From positions 763,130 to 827,129 of the forward strand of contig CAUYUJ010017860.1 of assembly GCA_963575745.1 (NCBI GenBank): DNA of 64,000 nt. Direction: 5' to 3'. This stretch comes from Prorocentrum cordatum (taxonomy: Eukaryota > Sar > Dinophyceae > Prorocentrales > Prorocentraceae). The notes under the pieces are model-generated. The model ran no database searches, was not told where the DNA came from, and saw nothing but the letters and a program-made list of their open reading frames with translations. Below, piece by piece: positions 34,774-45,234 of this stretch. Each line of letters begins with the position of its first letter. Within the stretch, counting starts at the first letter, position 1. Both the position numbers and the translations under genes were made by a program.

Positions 34774-34807
34774 GTCTTGGGGCTCTACTCCCTGAGCATC
34801 GGCGAAG
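34774..34807 (+). CDS. amino-acid transporter, microexon b (34 nt)
   Basis: Encodes VLGLYSLSIGE plus the first base of the next codon. The acceptor CACCCCATGCAG|GTC is a normal polypyrimidine-AG site and the donor is GAAG|GTCCTG. Phase 0 at the start fits exon a; phase 1 at the end joins exon c to give the Gly of GEGLGKLFYDTQ. In the family this position is the end of transmembrane segment 3, commonly with a (L)GLY-x-LS-x-G pattern. Its small size alone would make it unidentifiable, but it supplies exactly the missing residues and phases. It lies between a (GGA)n and a (CCT)n tract. Confidence 0.75.
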
Positions 34808-34849
34808 GTCCTGCCCGGCAGGGCCTCTCTCCTTTCCTCTCCCATCCCC

Positions 34850-34965
34850 TCGTTCCTCTTCCTCCATCTTCATCCTTCCTCCTCCTCTTGCTCCTCCTCC
34901 TCCTCCTCCTCCACCTTCTCCTCCTCCTCCTCCTCCTCCTCCTTCTCCTCCCCCCCCTCATCTTG
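34850..34965. repeat. (CCT)n tract
   Basis: TCCTCC repeat on the plus strand, 45 bases behind microexon b and complementary to the (GGA)n tract at 34505-34738, so a hairpin around the microexon is possible in the transcript. Confidence 0.9.
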
Positions 34966-35019
34966 TTGCGAGGACTCCCTGCCCAATCCTCTCCGGGGAC
35001 GCACAAGTTACAGAGGGAC

Positions 35020-35172
35020 GGGATGAAGATGGTGATGATGGTGTTAGTGGTGGTGATGATGACGATGACGAGGTCGATGACGTTGACCATGTCAAAGACG
35101 ATGACGATGACGATGATGATGATGATGATGATGATGCTGATGCTGATGATGATGATGATGATGATGCTGAGT

Positions 35173-35215
<43 letters not shown>

Positions 35216-35791
35216 CAGTGATGGTGCTGATGGTGGTGATGATGAGAATGGTGATGATGATGATGGTGGTGGTGATGATTGTGATGGTGGTGGTGATGAT
35301 GATGACGATGGTGATGCTGATGATGCTGATGGTGATGACGATGATGATGATGGTGATGGTGACGGTGATGGTGGTAAGGATGATGATGTTATTGATGATG
35401 ATGCGGATGGTGATGCTGGTGATGATGATGGCGGTAGTGGTGATGATGGTGATGATGGTGGTGATGATGATGGCGATGATGCTGGTGGTGATAATGTTGC
35501 TGATGCCGATGATGATGATGCTGCTGATGCTGATGAGTATCATGGAGGTGATGATGGTGCGGGGACTGATGCTGGTGATTGTGATGTTGATGTTGAGTTT
35601 GATGTTGGTGCTGGTTGTGTTGGCGATGATGGTGTTGATGATGATGACGAAGGTGATGGTGATATTGATGGTGACGGCGATGGCGATGATGGTGATGCTG
35701 CTACTGTTGATGATGATGATGATGGTGATGATGATGGAGATGAGGAGGATGAGGATGAGGGTCACGATGAGGATGCTGATGATGATGATGC

Positions 35792-35847
<56 letters not shown>

Positions 35848-35990
35848 GTGCTGGTGCTGGTAATGGTGATGGTGATGATGGTGATGATGGTGATGATGGT
35901 GATGATGGTTATGGTGATGCTGTTGCTGATGCTCATGCTGATGATGATTACTCCTGTGGTTATGGTAATCATGATGATGGTGAATGAGGG
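35020..35990. repeat. (GAT)n/(GGT)n triplet array
   Basis: About 970 bp of GAT, GGT and GCT triplets. A frame covering this block reads as poly-Met with Val and Ile, a repeat artefact. The reverse strand reads Ile/Thr-rich. Confidence 0.95.
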
Positions 35991-36920
35991 TGATGGCTAC
36001 GATGATCATGATGGCGATGGGAATGCTGTGGACGGTGCCGATGATGACCATGCTAAGCAGCATCATCGTCATTTGCGCCAACACCACCATTGCCACCACC
36101 TTCGCAATCCCCATCCTCATCACCACGACGAAGGCAGGCAGGGCGAGGCAGGGCTGGCGTCCTGCCCCCCGGGGGGAGAGCTCAGGCCTCGGGGCCCCGC
36201 CGAGTCGGGCACGCCCGGCGAGCGCCTCGGCCCGGTGCGGGAATGGCGGGGACTTCCGTCCAAGCGGGGTCGGTCAAGCACACCCAAGAGGGGGGTCCAG
36301 CAGAAAGGGGGTGGTGCTATAGATTTGGGGCAATTCTGTTGCACATGTATTGCGCCGGAATGCTGGTCAGAACGCACCCCACGAGGTGTCCGCAGAGTCC
36401 CGGTATCGGTGTTTGTTGACTCTCCAGCCGAAGGCACCTGCACACCACCACCACCAGCGTGCCTGGCCAAGGCCCTTCTGGGCCCCGAGATACTGTAGAC
36501 CTCCTGGCCTCGGCCAGGAGGGCGTACAATCAAGCAGGATCACAACGACGAGTAATGTTATCGTTTTCTTATGCGTTGTTTTTCCGATCGGCGCGGGCCC
36601 TCGCACCCCCCGTCACCCCCCCTCTCTCCCATAGAGTAGATCTTGCTTGTTTGGGGCGCCTGTTTCGAACAGGTGGAGTGTTCCCCATAAGGGACGCACT
36701 GTTGCAAACATCGCATTATGCAGAGGTCCAGAGCCTCACCCCCCCCCCGGCCTTCCGCCCAATGTCGCAACGCCAAACAAGAAAACGCTCACGAGGACAA
36801 GTACTGTTCCAAGGGTGCCCTCGCATCCTTGTCTCTCGGCCGCCCTGGTCCCCTCACAGTGGGCTGCCAGTTTCGGCTTGAAGATGGGCGCGCCCACGGG
36901 TCACGTATCCTCGCCGCGCA
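35991..36920. other. intron sequence with a 10-bp hairpin
   Basis: No gene recognised. CCTCCTGGCC (36500-36509) and GGCCAGGAGG (36512-36521) form a perfect 10-bp stem around TC. Confidence 0.5.
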
Positions 36921-36921
36921 T

Positions 36922-36952
36922 CCTTATGATTCGGTCGCGCTGAATCATAAGG
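36922..36952. other. perfect 11-bp hairpin
   Basis: CCTTATGATTC (36922-36932) and GAATCATAAGG (36942-36952) are exact complements with a 9-base loop. The AT-rich stem stands out in GC-rich DNA. Role unknown. Confidence 0.7.
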
Positions 36953-37510
36953 CTCCCCCTCTGCTCCCCTCCAGGGTACTCCCCCCAATCGCCAGGCGCC
37001 CTTGCCCGCGCTTGGCGTCTCAGCCCCCCCCTCCCCTTGGCTTCTGGCCGGGGCGGGGGCGGCGGGGCCGGACAGGTGGTGCACAGCGCGGCAGAGAGGC
37101 AGTCGCACCGTGCACGCCGTGCCCGCCACCAGGAGGGGGCCCCGGCCAGGGACGACGGCGGTTGCAGAGCCGCCCCCCCCCCCCCCCGTGTCTATGAGCG
37201 CACGGCCCAGCGCGGGGGGGGGGTCACCTCGCAGGGTCGCTTCCCGCAGACCTGCGCGTCTCGCGCATCTCGCCGCGGCTTGGGCCGGAGAGGCGGCGCG
37301 CCCTGCTCCAAGGCATGCGCGGCCTCGCGAGGGCGCGGCGGAGATGGCCGCGCACGGGCCCGTGCGCGACTGACTCGCGCGACGGGCAGCGGCCTCTCTG
37401 GGTGCGATCGAGGCGGCCGGGCTGGCTCCCCCGGGAGCCCCGGGGGGGGGGAGAGGGGAGAGGGGAGCCCCGGCCTCCCGAGGCCCTGTCGCGCTGGAAA
37501 AAAAAACACG
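36953..37510. other. very GC-rich, unassigned
   Basis: Open in several frames on both strands with Arg/Gly/Pro-rich products and no motif. High GC explains this. Confidence 0.4.
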
Positions 37511-37700
37511 GCGGGAGGTTGTTCGCCAGTCTCGGCCTCCAGGGGGCCCTTTGCCGCGCCTCGGGGCCGTCAAGAGACGACTCGGGACCATTGTGATGTG
37601 CCAACCTGCTTTGGCCTTGATCACCAGGAAGAGTTTCGAGCACCGAGAACGTACCGAAATTCTAAACGCTTCGCGTATCCCCACCAGCCCATCCAGAAAC
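37511..37700 (+). repeat. dispersed repeat, paired with 39129-39215; carries the TTCGCGTATCCCC motif
   Basis: CGGGAGGT-TTCGCC, TCGGCCTCCAGGGG and AGACGACTCGGGA match the second locus in order and orientation. 37669-37688 is a copy of TTCGCGTATCCCCACCAGCC. Confidence 0.75.
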
Positions 37701-37829
37701 GATGTCCAGGCGAGTTGAGGTGATCAGGGAAGTGCGGCAGCAAAGAGGAGGACGGGCGAACCGTGCAAAGGAGTGAGGAGGAGAAGGAGCAGGTGGATGG
37801 ATGGATGGATGAGAGAGTGGGAAGAAGGA

Positions 37830-37945
37830 GGATGAATAGGATGAGGAGGAGGCGAAGGAGGAGGAGGAGGAGGAGGAGGAGGAGGAGGAAGAGAAGGAGT
37901 AGGAGCAAGAAGGAGGAACAGGAGGAGGAGGAGGAGGAGGAGGGC
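37830..37945. repeat. (GGA)n tract
   Basis: GGAGGA repeat on the plus strand, with a short GGATGGAT run just before. Confidence 0.9.
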
Positions 37946-37964
37946 AAGCACAAGGGCCAGAGGT

Positions 37965-38220
37965 CTCTTGGATGCCTCTCGGAGCCTCTTGGGGTATCTC
38001 TTGGGCGATTCTTGGTGGCCTCTTGGGACGTCTTCGGGGTCTCTTGGCGATCCTGGGGGGCTCTTCGGGGTCTTGGGTGCCTCGGGGGGGGCCTCTTGGG
38101 GCCTCTGAGGGTCTTCTTGGGGGCCTCCTGGGGGCCTCTTGGGGGCCTCTTGGGGCCATCTTGGGGTCATCTCGGGACCTCTTGGGGCCTCCTGGGCGCT
38201 TCTTCGTGCCATCTTGGAGG
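37965..38220. repeat. CTTGGGGCC-type repeat, locus 3
   Basis: Words CTCTTGGGG and GGGGGCCTCTTGG at about 12-base intervals, like 19260-20000 and in the same orientation. Confidence 0.85.
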
Positions 38221-38530
38221 AGATCTATTAAAGAAGAGCGGAGCATTAATTAGCCTTGCCCCCCAGGAGGCCAAAATTGGGGCCACAACCCTAGTAAAAT
38301 CAATGATGTTGGCTTCCTCGCCGAGGTCATTTTGGACGCCCTGACACCTCGCGGCCCCCCCCTCTCCAGGTCCATGGGGAGGGGGTAGGGGGAGGGGTCA
38401 AGCTACCCCCCCGCCCGCAAGCCGTCTCGCTCACTCCCACCCGCCCTCCCAACACATACGTAGCACCCGAGTCTGGCCCGAGCCTCTGCATATTTAGCAG
38501 TCGTCTTTGGATGGGTAGCTACTGGGGGCC
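38221..38530. other. intron sequence, nothing recognised
   Basis: No repeat or protein seen. Confidence 0.4.
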
Positions 38531-38534
38531 AATC

Positions 38535-38735
38535 AGCTGCCGCCACCGCCGCCTCCGCCGCCGCCGCCGCCGCTGCCGCCGCCGCCGCAGCCGCTGCCGC
38601 TACCGCCACCGCCGCCGCCGCCACCGCCGCCACCGCCGCCGCCGCCGCCGCCCCCGCCGCCGCAGCCGCCGCAGCCGCCGCCGCCGCCGCTGCCGCCGCA
38701 GCCGCCGCCGCAGCCGCCGCCGCCTCCGCCAAGTG
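38535..38735. repeat. (CCG)n tract
   Basis: CCGCCG with occasional CAG/CTG; frames read poly-Arg, poly-Ala or poly-Gly. Confidence 0.95.
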
Positions 38736-38899
38736 TACTCTGTATTTTTGTTGACAGGGATGGTGGGGGGGCGCATCGGGTTGGCTGCGCATGTTCCGAA
38801 TTTGGAGGCAGAGTGTGTTTTGATTTGTTTTTTACAAGGGATTGTGGGGGGGGTGCCATGGACCTGGGTTGGCCCCCAGTCGCCTGGGGGAGGGGGTGT

Positions 38900-39215
38900 T
38901 CATTAATAGGGAACAGTGATCAACCCCTCCCCGAAGGGGAAGAAGGAGGGGTGGAAGAGGAAACGCCCTAAACCACCGACGCCCAGAGGGCTGGTGGGAC
39001 TGAAGGGTTTTCACGAGCGGGGCCCTAGGAGTCGATACGCGTTCGACACTGTTTTGACGCTTCTCTGGGTGCTCGAACTTATGGTTGGCATGTGGCCCTT
39101 AGGCACGATGAGAGCAACATAACACGACGGGAGGTGTTTCGCCATTTTCGGCCTCCAGGGGACCTTCCAGGCTTCGATACCATCAGAAAACGACTCGGGA
39201 TGAGATGCCATCCCG
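38900..39215 (+). repeat. dispersed repeats, partners of 20020-20110 and 37511-37600
   Basis: 38900-39000 matches the locus at 20 kb; 39129-39215 matches the locus at 37.5 kb. Here the two units sit side by side, while elsewhere they are separate, so they may be parts of one longer element. Confidence 0.7.
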
Positions 39216-39309
39216 GGCAAGGGGTCGAGACCTTTGGCGGTCGGCGCTGGGACTGAGTCACGACGTCGCAGGTCGGGGTCCCTTGCCTCGGCCCCTCCCC
39301 GTTAGAGGA

Positions 39310-39462
39310 AAGAGAACTATGCACATACACCGATTCTGGCCAGGCCCATCCTTAGCCCAGGATCGGTGCATACGCCCTCCTACAGTGGCCAGGAAAGCAT
39401 ATGCAACGATCCTGGGTCAAGGATGGGCCTTACCAGGATCGGTGCATGTGCATAGTTCTCTT
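39310..39462. repeat. fold-back hairpin element, about 65-bp arms
   Basis: AAGAGAACTATGCACAT at the left end and ATGTGCATAGTTCTCTT at the right end are exact complements. Further in, GGCCCATCCTT pairs with AAGGATGGGCC and CCCAGGATCG with CGATCCTGGG. The loop is about 20 bases around 39385. This could be a MITE or a precursor-like hairpin RNA locus. Confidence 0.9.
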
Positions 39463-39979
39463 CGCCCTCCCCCGTGTGACAAGAGGAAGGGCCATGGCGG
39501 GTTCTGGGCAGGCGCCCACTCCTCCGAGTCGCGGCCTGCCTCCCGGGAGGGGAGGGGGGTTGGGCGTCGCTTGATTCAGGAAGGCAATTGACGGGTTGGG
39601 AGGACGGGGCTCTGAGAAGTGGGGATGTCAGCATTACCCCGAGGCGGCCGAAGGTATCGTTCGTGGCATCTTGATGCTATTGCCCATGCCCTTCATCCTC
39701 CCAACCCCTTCCTCCCAGCACGATAAGTGATTGTTCTCCTCATCCACGGGTGGGCGATACACATGGGGGGAAGAGAAAGGTGCACTTATCGCGAGAGGCC
39801 CCCGTTCGGGGCCCTAGCAGAGGGCCCTTCTTAGGGGCCCCAACGGGCCTCTTTTCTGCAGCCCTCGCTGCCCCCCCCCCCCATTTATCGCCCCCCCCCT
39901 TGGGCGACGCCCGAGGGGCGGCAGCGGCCAGACTCGAGCGGCTGATCCACCGCCCCTCTCTGCGCCAGCTCCTGCTCAG
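39463..39979. other. intron sequence, nothing recognised
   Basis: C- and G-homopolymer runs near 39865-39900; no repeat family or protein recognised. Confidence 0.4.
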
Positions 39980-40141
39980 GCCTAGGCAAGCTGTTTTACG
40001 ACACGCAGATCTGCCTCCCCGTGTGGACCCTCATCGGCAGCCTCGTCTTACTGCCTGTGCACATCAACGCGACGAGCCTGGGCTCCTACACGTCCCTGAT
40101 CTACGTGAACTGCTCGACCATCCTGGGGAGCATATTCGTAT
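39980..40141 (+). CDS. amino-acid transporter, exon c
   Basis: The longest exon, 162 nt. It encodes LGKLFYDTQ, the membrane segment ICLPVWTLIGSLVLLPVHI, a short loop NATSLGSY and a second membrane segment TSLIYVNCSTILGSIFV. This is the segment 4-5 region of an Aa_trans permease, where LPV-x-(T/A)L and LLPL-H are typical. Acceptor CTGCTCAG|GC gives phase 1 from exon b. The donor is ambiguous: GT at 40138 would leave phase 0, while GC at 40142 leaves phase 1, which is what exon d needs, giving a Trp codon at the junction. The protein, if made, sits in the plasma or a vesicle membrane. Confidence 0.85.
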
Positions 40142-41018
40142 GCAGGGGGGCTGGCGCCACCTCTTCCGTTGCTTGCCGTCCCTCCTCGTCCGTCCCGGCA
40201 CCCCTTCCATCCCCGCCCTGACCCCCTATTCCACCCGCCCCGTCCCCATGCGCCCTCCTTCGGGATCCCGCAGGGGCACGACAGTCTGACCATGAGCCTC
40301 CCAAGGATCAAGGATCACGGCCTCCCTTCCCATCCCGCCCTTCTCACCCTCCCTCTCGCCCTCCCCCGCTCCCTCCCCCGTCTCTCCCCTCCCTCCCCCC
40401 TCCTCACTCCTACCCTCCCCGCTCCACCCTGCCTCCCCCATCTGCCCCTGGAGATGCTAGGTGGGATGCGACTGCAATGTTGAAGCGGATCTTGCACGAG
40501 CAGGGGCCAGGGCCCGAAATGGTTCCTGGCTCCCCACCCTCGTCGCTTCTTCCCTCTCCTCTTCCACGTCGCTACTCCCAAACCCCACGGACGGAGAATG
40601 CAGGCGGAAGAAGAACAGGAAGGAGTTCCGACGTCTCGGATGTTCGAACGCTTCGGAGCGCCAGACACGCCGCCCTGAACCAGGCTTTGCCGATTGCCAT
40701 CAACGGTGGCAACACTACAGAAATCAAAAAAAACGCCAGAGCAGCGAGCCACTTTGTTTAGTTGCGCTCTGGGACCCGATGGACTGTCGCTCCGTTTCGG
40801 GTATTGCTAGAAGTGCCCTTGGCCCAAAGTGCCCCCAAGATATCCGAGGAGGCCCCCACGGCCTCAAGAGCACCCCTCACGAGGCCCAGAGGGTCCCAGG
40901 GGCTCCAAAATCTAGCGAAAAGCTGGGGGCACCTTGGGCCAGGGGCGCAACCCCCGACTGTTGGGTAGTCTACGTCATTCGCTCCACTGGTGCGAGTGGC
41001 GATGCCCCTGTTGGTGAG
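40142..41018. other. intron with CTTGGGG-related repeat
   Basis: 40310-40440 is C/T-rich; 40850-40960 has words such as GGCCCCCACGGCC and GCCCAGAGGGTCCC on a similar 12-base pattern. No further exon was recognised. Confidence 0.5.
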
Positions 41019-41119
41019 GGGCCGGCGCGCCTCTGATCTACATGGCGACCCTCGGCGTCGAGGTGACGCGACCCCCCACGGCGGGCTTCTACGCGGTCAA
41101 CCCGACCCTGAGCTTCTCG
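41019..41119 (+). CDS. amino-acid transporter, exon d
   Basis: Encodes AGAPLIYMATLGVEVTRP, then TAGFYAVNPTLSFS. The membrane end PLIYM continues the segment begun in exon c, and the polar loop that follows fits the extracellular or lumenal loop before the next membrane segment. Acceptor GTTGGTGAG|GG with phase 1. The donor may be GA at 41120 (TCG|GAGAGG), leaving phase 0 for exon e, or the frame may take one more codon (Glu). The (GGA)n tract begins at once after the exon. Confidence 0.7.
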
Positions 41120-41122
41120 GAG

Positions 41123-41470
41123 AGGGGAGGAGGAGGAGGAGGAGGAGGAGGAGGAGGAGGAGAGGAGGAAGGAGGAGAGGAGGAGAGGAGGAGGGGCAGG
41201 GGGAGGGGGAGGAGGGGGAGGGGGGGGAGGGGGAGGGCAGCCTCCTCCCTCCTCCTCCCCCTCCTCCTCCTCTCCTCCCTCCTCCTCATCCTCATCCTCC
41301 CCTCCCCTCAACCTCCTCCTTCTCCTCCTCCTCCTCCTCCTCCTCCTCCTCCATCCTCCTCGTCCTCCTCCTCCTCCCCTCCCCCCCCTCCATGTCGTCC
41401 TCCTTTTCCTTCTCGTCCACCTCCCCCCTCCCTCCTCCCTCTCCGCCTCCTCCTCCTCCTTGGGGAAGGC
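41123..41470. repeat. (GGA)n followed by (CCT)n
   Basis: 41123-41240 is GGA/GGGGA-rich, 41240-41470 is CCT-rich. The halves are complementary, so this is a potential long hairpin. Confidence 0.9.
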
Positions 41471-42389
41471 GGGGGAGGCGCACCGCGCGGGCCTGCGGGG
41501 CAGGAGAGGGGGCCTGGCAGCGATGCGCGCTCGCGTCCACGCTGCGGACCCCCGCCTCTTCCCCTCCGCGTTGCAGCGGCTTCACAGCACCATCCCCGGC
41601 CTGCGCCCCAACGGGCCCCAGGACAGCGTATAGACCCCTTGATCGGGGGCAGGAGGGCACCCCCATATTGATACAGGCATGTGCACGTATATGAATGCAC
41701 GTATATGAGTACATACTTTTGTATATATATATGTGTGTATACAAACCCAGGGCCTAGGATGGCCCTGGCCAGGGATGGCGGTGGGCAGAGCTGCCTTCAG
41801 AGGATCCCCCCCCCGTGGCCGATGCAGAGAGGGGGGAAGGGAGAAGGGTGCCAGGCAAGCTGGGCGCGCTCGCGCCATATCTGACATGCCATCCCTCCCT
41901 CCCATCCCTTCCAATTGCACAAGTTACTATTTCCGCGGACGTCTGGTCATAGCCGATGTGGAGCTCCAAACAAATCGATCGTCTGATGCGTAGTCGGAAA
42001 AGGGGGAGTTGCGTACATAGGAGAAGGAGGAGGAGAAAGAGGAGGAGGAGGAGGAGGAGGAGAAGGTGGGTGGACAGGAGGATAAGCAGGAGGAAATTGA
42101 GGAGGATGAGAAAGGACGAGGACGAGGACGAACAGCAGCAGCAGGAACTGTGGAGTGCAAGAAGTGGGATGAGCAGGAGGACCAGGGGAAGGCGGAGGAG
42201 GCGAAACGAGAGGGGCAGCAACGATGGAAACGACTCGGATCCGGAAAACATGGCCCGCACTGGTGCGAGAGCGCCACCTTGAACGACGGGAGCATAGCGC
42301 TGATCCGAAAGTGAGGTCTACGCTGCAACGAGAGCACCACTTTGAACGACCGGAAACAACCGGAGGGTAAACAATATACCAGGAGACCA
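41471..42389. repeat. intron with CA/TA patch, dispersed repeat and (GGA)n
   Basis: 41480-41650 is GC-rich and open on the plus strand without motif. 41675-41750 is ATAC/ATAT-rich. 41857-41920 is the partner of 12187-12250. 42020-42180 is (GGA)n/(GAC)n. No exon was recognised. Confidence 0.6.
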
Positions 42390-42393
42390 GCAG

Positions 42394-42424
<31 letters not shown>

Positions 42425-42465
42425 CACAACAACAACAACAACAGCAACAGCAACAGCAACCGCAA

Positions 42466-42499
<34 letters not shown>

Positions 42500-42745
42500 T
42501 ACAACAGCAGCAACAACAACAGCTATCAGTTTAAGACTGTTCGCTCCCATCTGCTCACGTGCCAATCAACACGTCTATCACAAGCCATTGGTACCCGCCC
42601 TCGTCGTCTTCGATCGTACCCACTTGGGGTATATCTTCCTTACCTGTCACGCGTATTGTGTGCAGCCCCTGGAACAAGGGACGAGAGGACGGGTTGAAGG
42701 TGGAGGGAGAAGAATGGAGCACGAGAGAAATTATCCCAGTGCGAC
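42390..42745 (+). repeat. repeat complex, unit A: (CAA)n plus 200-bp module
   Basis: (CAA)n/(CAG)n at 42390-42530, then TTCGCTC, CTGCTCACGTG, TCGTCTTCGATCGTACCC, GTGCAGCCCC, GAGAGGACGGGTTGAAGG and GGAGCACGAGAGAAA in that order. The same order occurs at 44275-44730. Not coding. Confidence 0.85.
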
Positions 42746-42794
42746 CCTACCTAGGAGTTGGAACCCCTAGGAAAGCAGCATTAGTAGTAACAGT

Positions 42795-43020
42795 AACGCT
42801 AAGCTAAAGCTAAGCTAAAGCTAAGCTAAAGCTAAGCTAAAGCTAAGCTAAAGCTAGCTAAGCTAAAGTTAAGCTAAAGCTAAGCTAAAGCTGAGCAACA
42901 GCTAAGCTAAAGCTAAGCTACAGCTAAGCTAAAGCTAAGCTAAAGCTAAGCTAAAGCTAAGCTAAAGTTAAGCTACAGCTAAGCTAAAGCTAAGCTAAAG
43001 CTAAAGCTAAAGCTAAAGCT
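42795..43020. repeat. 11-bp tandem array AGCTAAGCTAA
   Basis: About 20 copies of AAGCTAAGCTA with minor variants, followed by two copies of CTCCCAGGGGACTGGGGG (43019, 43044). The unit contains the palindrome AGCT. It does not match known telomere repeats. Confidence 0.9.
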
Positions 43021-43224
43021 CCCAGGGGACTGGGGGGAACCGCTCCCAGGGGACTGGGGGAACCGCCCGGGGCGTGTTGCACTGCCCGGCCCCTTTCAGC
43101 TAACAGAGTAAGAACCCTTCTAGGCAGAGCCTAGGTAGGGAATTAGCAAAAGGGGGACAAGGAGCAGAAAACAAGTGGTATAACCAGACGGGCAGATCGG
43201 GTGGGCAGACCCATAGCGGGCTGG

Positions 43225-44150
43225 TCGGGAAGGCGGGCCCAGGCGAGGAGGTCGAGCAGGCGGGTTGTTGAAGCGTGGGTCCTGCATGAATCGCGAGGAA
43301 GTCTCGAGCGATAGCGCGATTCCCTAGTAAATCGTGAAAAAAAGCCAGCGTGGGTCACGAAGGGCAAACAGTCCGAGGCCACAGAGGGCAGCGAAGGGGC
43401 CGCTGAGGGCAGCACCGTGGCCACGAAGGGCAGCGAGGGGCCACAAAGGAAGACAGTGGGACCACGAAGGGCATGCTTTTGGGGCCACGACGGGCGCGAT
43501 CAAGCGGGGGCCACGAAGGGCATGCGTATACGGGGCCACAAAGGGCGACAACGGGGCCACTGAGGGCAGCAAAGGGGCCACGAAGGGCAGCGAGGGGGCC
43601 ACAAAGGGCGACAGCGGGGCTACGAAGGGCATGCGTATGGGGCCACGACGGGCGCGTGCGAGCGGGGGCCACGATACGGGGCCACAAAGGGCAGCGACGG
43701 GGCCACTGAGGGCAGCAACGGGGCCACGAAGGGCAACGAGCGAAGGCGACCGCAGAACCAGCACGGGCAGCGAGGGGCATCGAAGGCGGGCGAAGGGCAG
43801 TGAGCGGCGACTGCAGTCATTAAAGGGCTGGTCTGGCGGGCAGGCCCCGACGGGCGGGTGAGCGGGCGGGTCGTTGAAGCGTGAGTCCTGCTTGAACCGC
43901 CAGGCAATATGCAGCGGGAGCGCGATTCCTGTGTGTCGAGAACTGGCATCTGAATCAACTGTGAGGAAATATGAAGCGGGGCGGTTCGGTGGTAAGTTGC
44001 GAGGAAGTCCCAAGCGAGAACGCGATTCTGCAAAAAAAGGTCAAGAAGAATCAAGCGGGAGCCGCGATTCGGTGGCAAATGGACAGGAAGTCCCAAGCGA
44101 CAGGCGGGAGCCGCTGTTGTTGTAAAGCGGGGGCCAACAGCACAGTTTGA
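43225..44150. repeat. repeat complex: GCGCGATTC-type units, minus-type orientation
   Basis: Flanking the minisatellite are units such as AGCGGGAGCGCGATTC and GAGGAAGTC-CAAGCGA, about 45-50 bp long. Their reverse complements make up 45235-45620 and 46590-47100. Confidence 0.8.
43370..43805. repeat. minisatellite GGGGCCACGAAGGGCAGCGA
   Basis: About 20 copies of an 18-22-bp unit. The reverse strand reads as VAP-LP-F repeats. Not coding. Confidence 0.95.
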
Positions 44151-44274
44151 CCCTCAAGACTTCCCCTGATACAAACCAGGGTGCGAGGCCTGGGAGGGCC
44201 CTCCAATTGAAAAAGATAATGTGCACCGGGCGGGGGGTACCAACATTAGTTTTTCATCAGAAGTGAGAGTTCGA

Positions 44275-45080
44275 CGACAGCAACAACAGCAGCAGCAGCA
44301 ACAACAACAGCAACAACACAGCCACCAACAACAGCAGCAACAACAACAGCAACAATCACACCAGCAACAACACCAGCCTCATCAGCAGCAGCAACAAACA
44401 CAACAACACCAACACAACTGAACACAGCACCAGCAACAGCAACGACCACAGCAGCAGCACTAATAACAACAAAAAAACAATAGCAATGACATTAATGTTC
44501 AGACAATTCGCTCTTTATCTGCTCGTGGCCCACTCCGCACGTAGATCCCGAACCCTCGATGTGTGTTTCTTCGTCTTCCATCGTACCCCCTTGGGGGCAT
44601 ATATCTCTCTTACTTGCAACGCGCGTTTCGTGCAGCCCCCAAGGCCGTGGAAGAGAGGACGGGTTGAAGGAAGGGACTAGGGAGAGGGAGGAGGATGGAG
44701 CACGAGAGAAAGTAGCAGGAGGGGGGCTAGGAGAAAAACACGTGGCAGAACCATACGAGCAGATCGGGCGGGTAGACCCTAACGGGCGGGTTGGGAAGGC
44801 GGGCCCAGGCGGCCAGGTCGAGGTTGCTGAAGCGTGCGTCTTGCATGAATCGCGGGCCACTTTCAAGCGACAGCGCGATTCCCCCATTAATCGTAAGGAA
44901 AACCACAGCGGCAGCGTGATTCTTGAGTGTCGAGGGCCCGGTGTTTGAATAACTTGTGATGGGGTCCCACGCGAGAGCGCGATTACTGGATACATCGTGA
45001 TGGTGCCCCGCGCGAGAGCACGATCTGGTAACAAATTGTGAGGAAGTATCAGGCGGGAGCTGTTGTTGTTGAACTTTTGC
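44275..45080 (+). repeat. repeat complex, unit B (direct copy of unit A)
   Basis: (CAA)n/(CAG)n at 44275-44470, the 200-bp module to 44730, then GCGGGCCCAGGCGG and GCGCGATTC-type units to 45080. Diverged from unit A but landmarks stay in order. (CAA)n reads poly-Gln; not coding. Confidence 0.85.
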
Positions 45081-45234
45081 TTTTGAAGAATACTTATTGT
45101 TGATCCCCCTTCACCAGTGCACACGGATCGGTCTCAATCAAAGTGCGCCCTTCGACGTTCGCACCCTGTTTTTGATAAGGAAAATCTCGAGGTTCAAACT
45201 GTGCCTTTGGCCCCCTGGGTTACAACAGCAACAA

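Noticed and set aside
34741-36498. A 585-codon plus-strand open frame rich in Met
   Set aside because: It is the translation of a (GAT)n/(GGT)n microsatellite joined by chance to flanking open sequence. It also contains microexon b in a different sense.
36922-36952. 11-bp hairpin as a bacterial-type terminator
   Set aside because: No T-run follows and the context is eukaryotic.
41524-41640. Possible last exon (AMRARVHAADPRLF...) ending in TAG
   Set aside because: It would end the transporter before exons e and f, which fit far better, and it shows no membrane character.
42795-43020. AGCTAAAGCTA array as an internal telomere repeat
   Set aside because: The unit is not TTTAGGG or a known variant and lacks a G-run strand.
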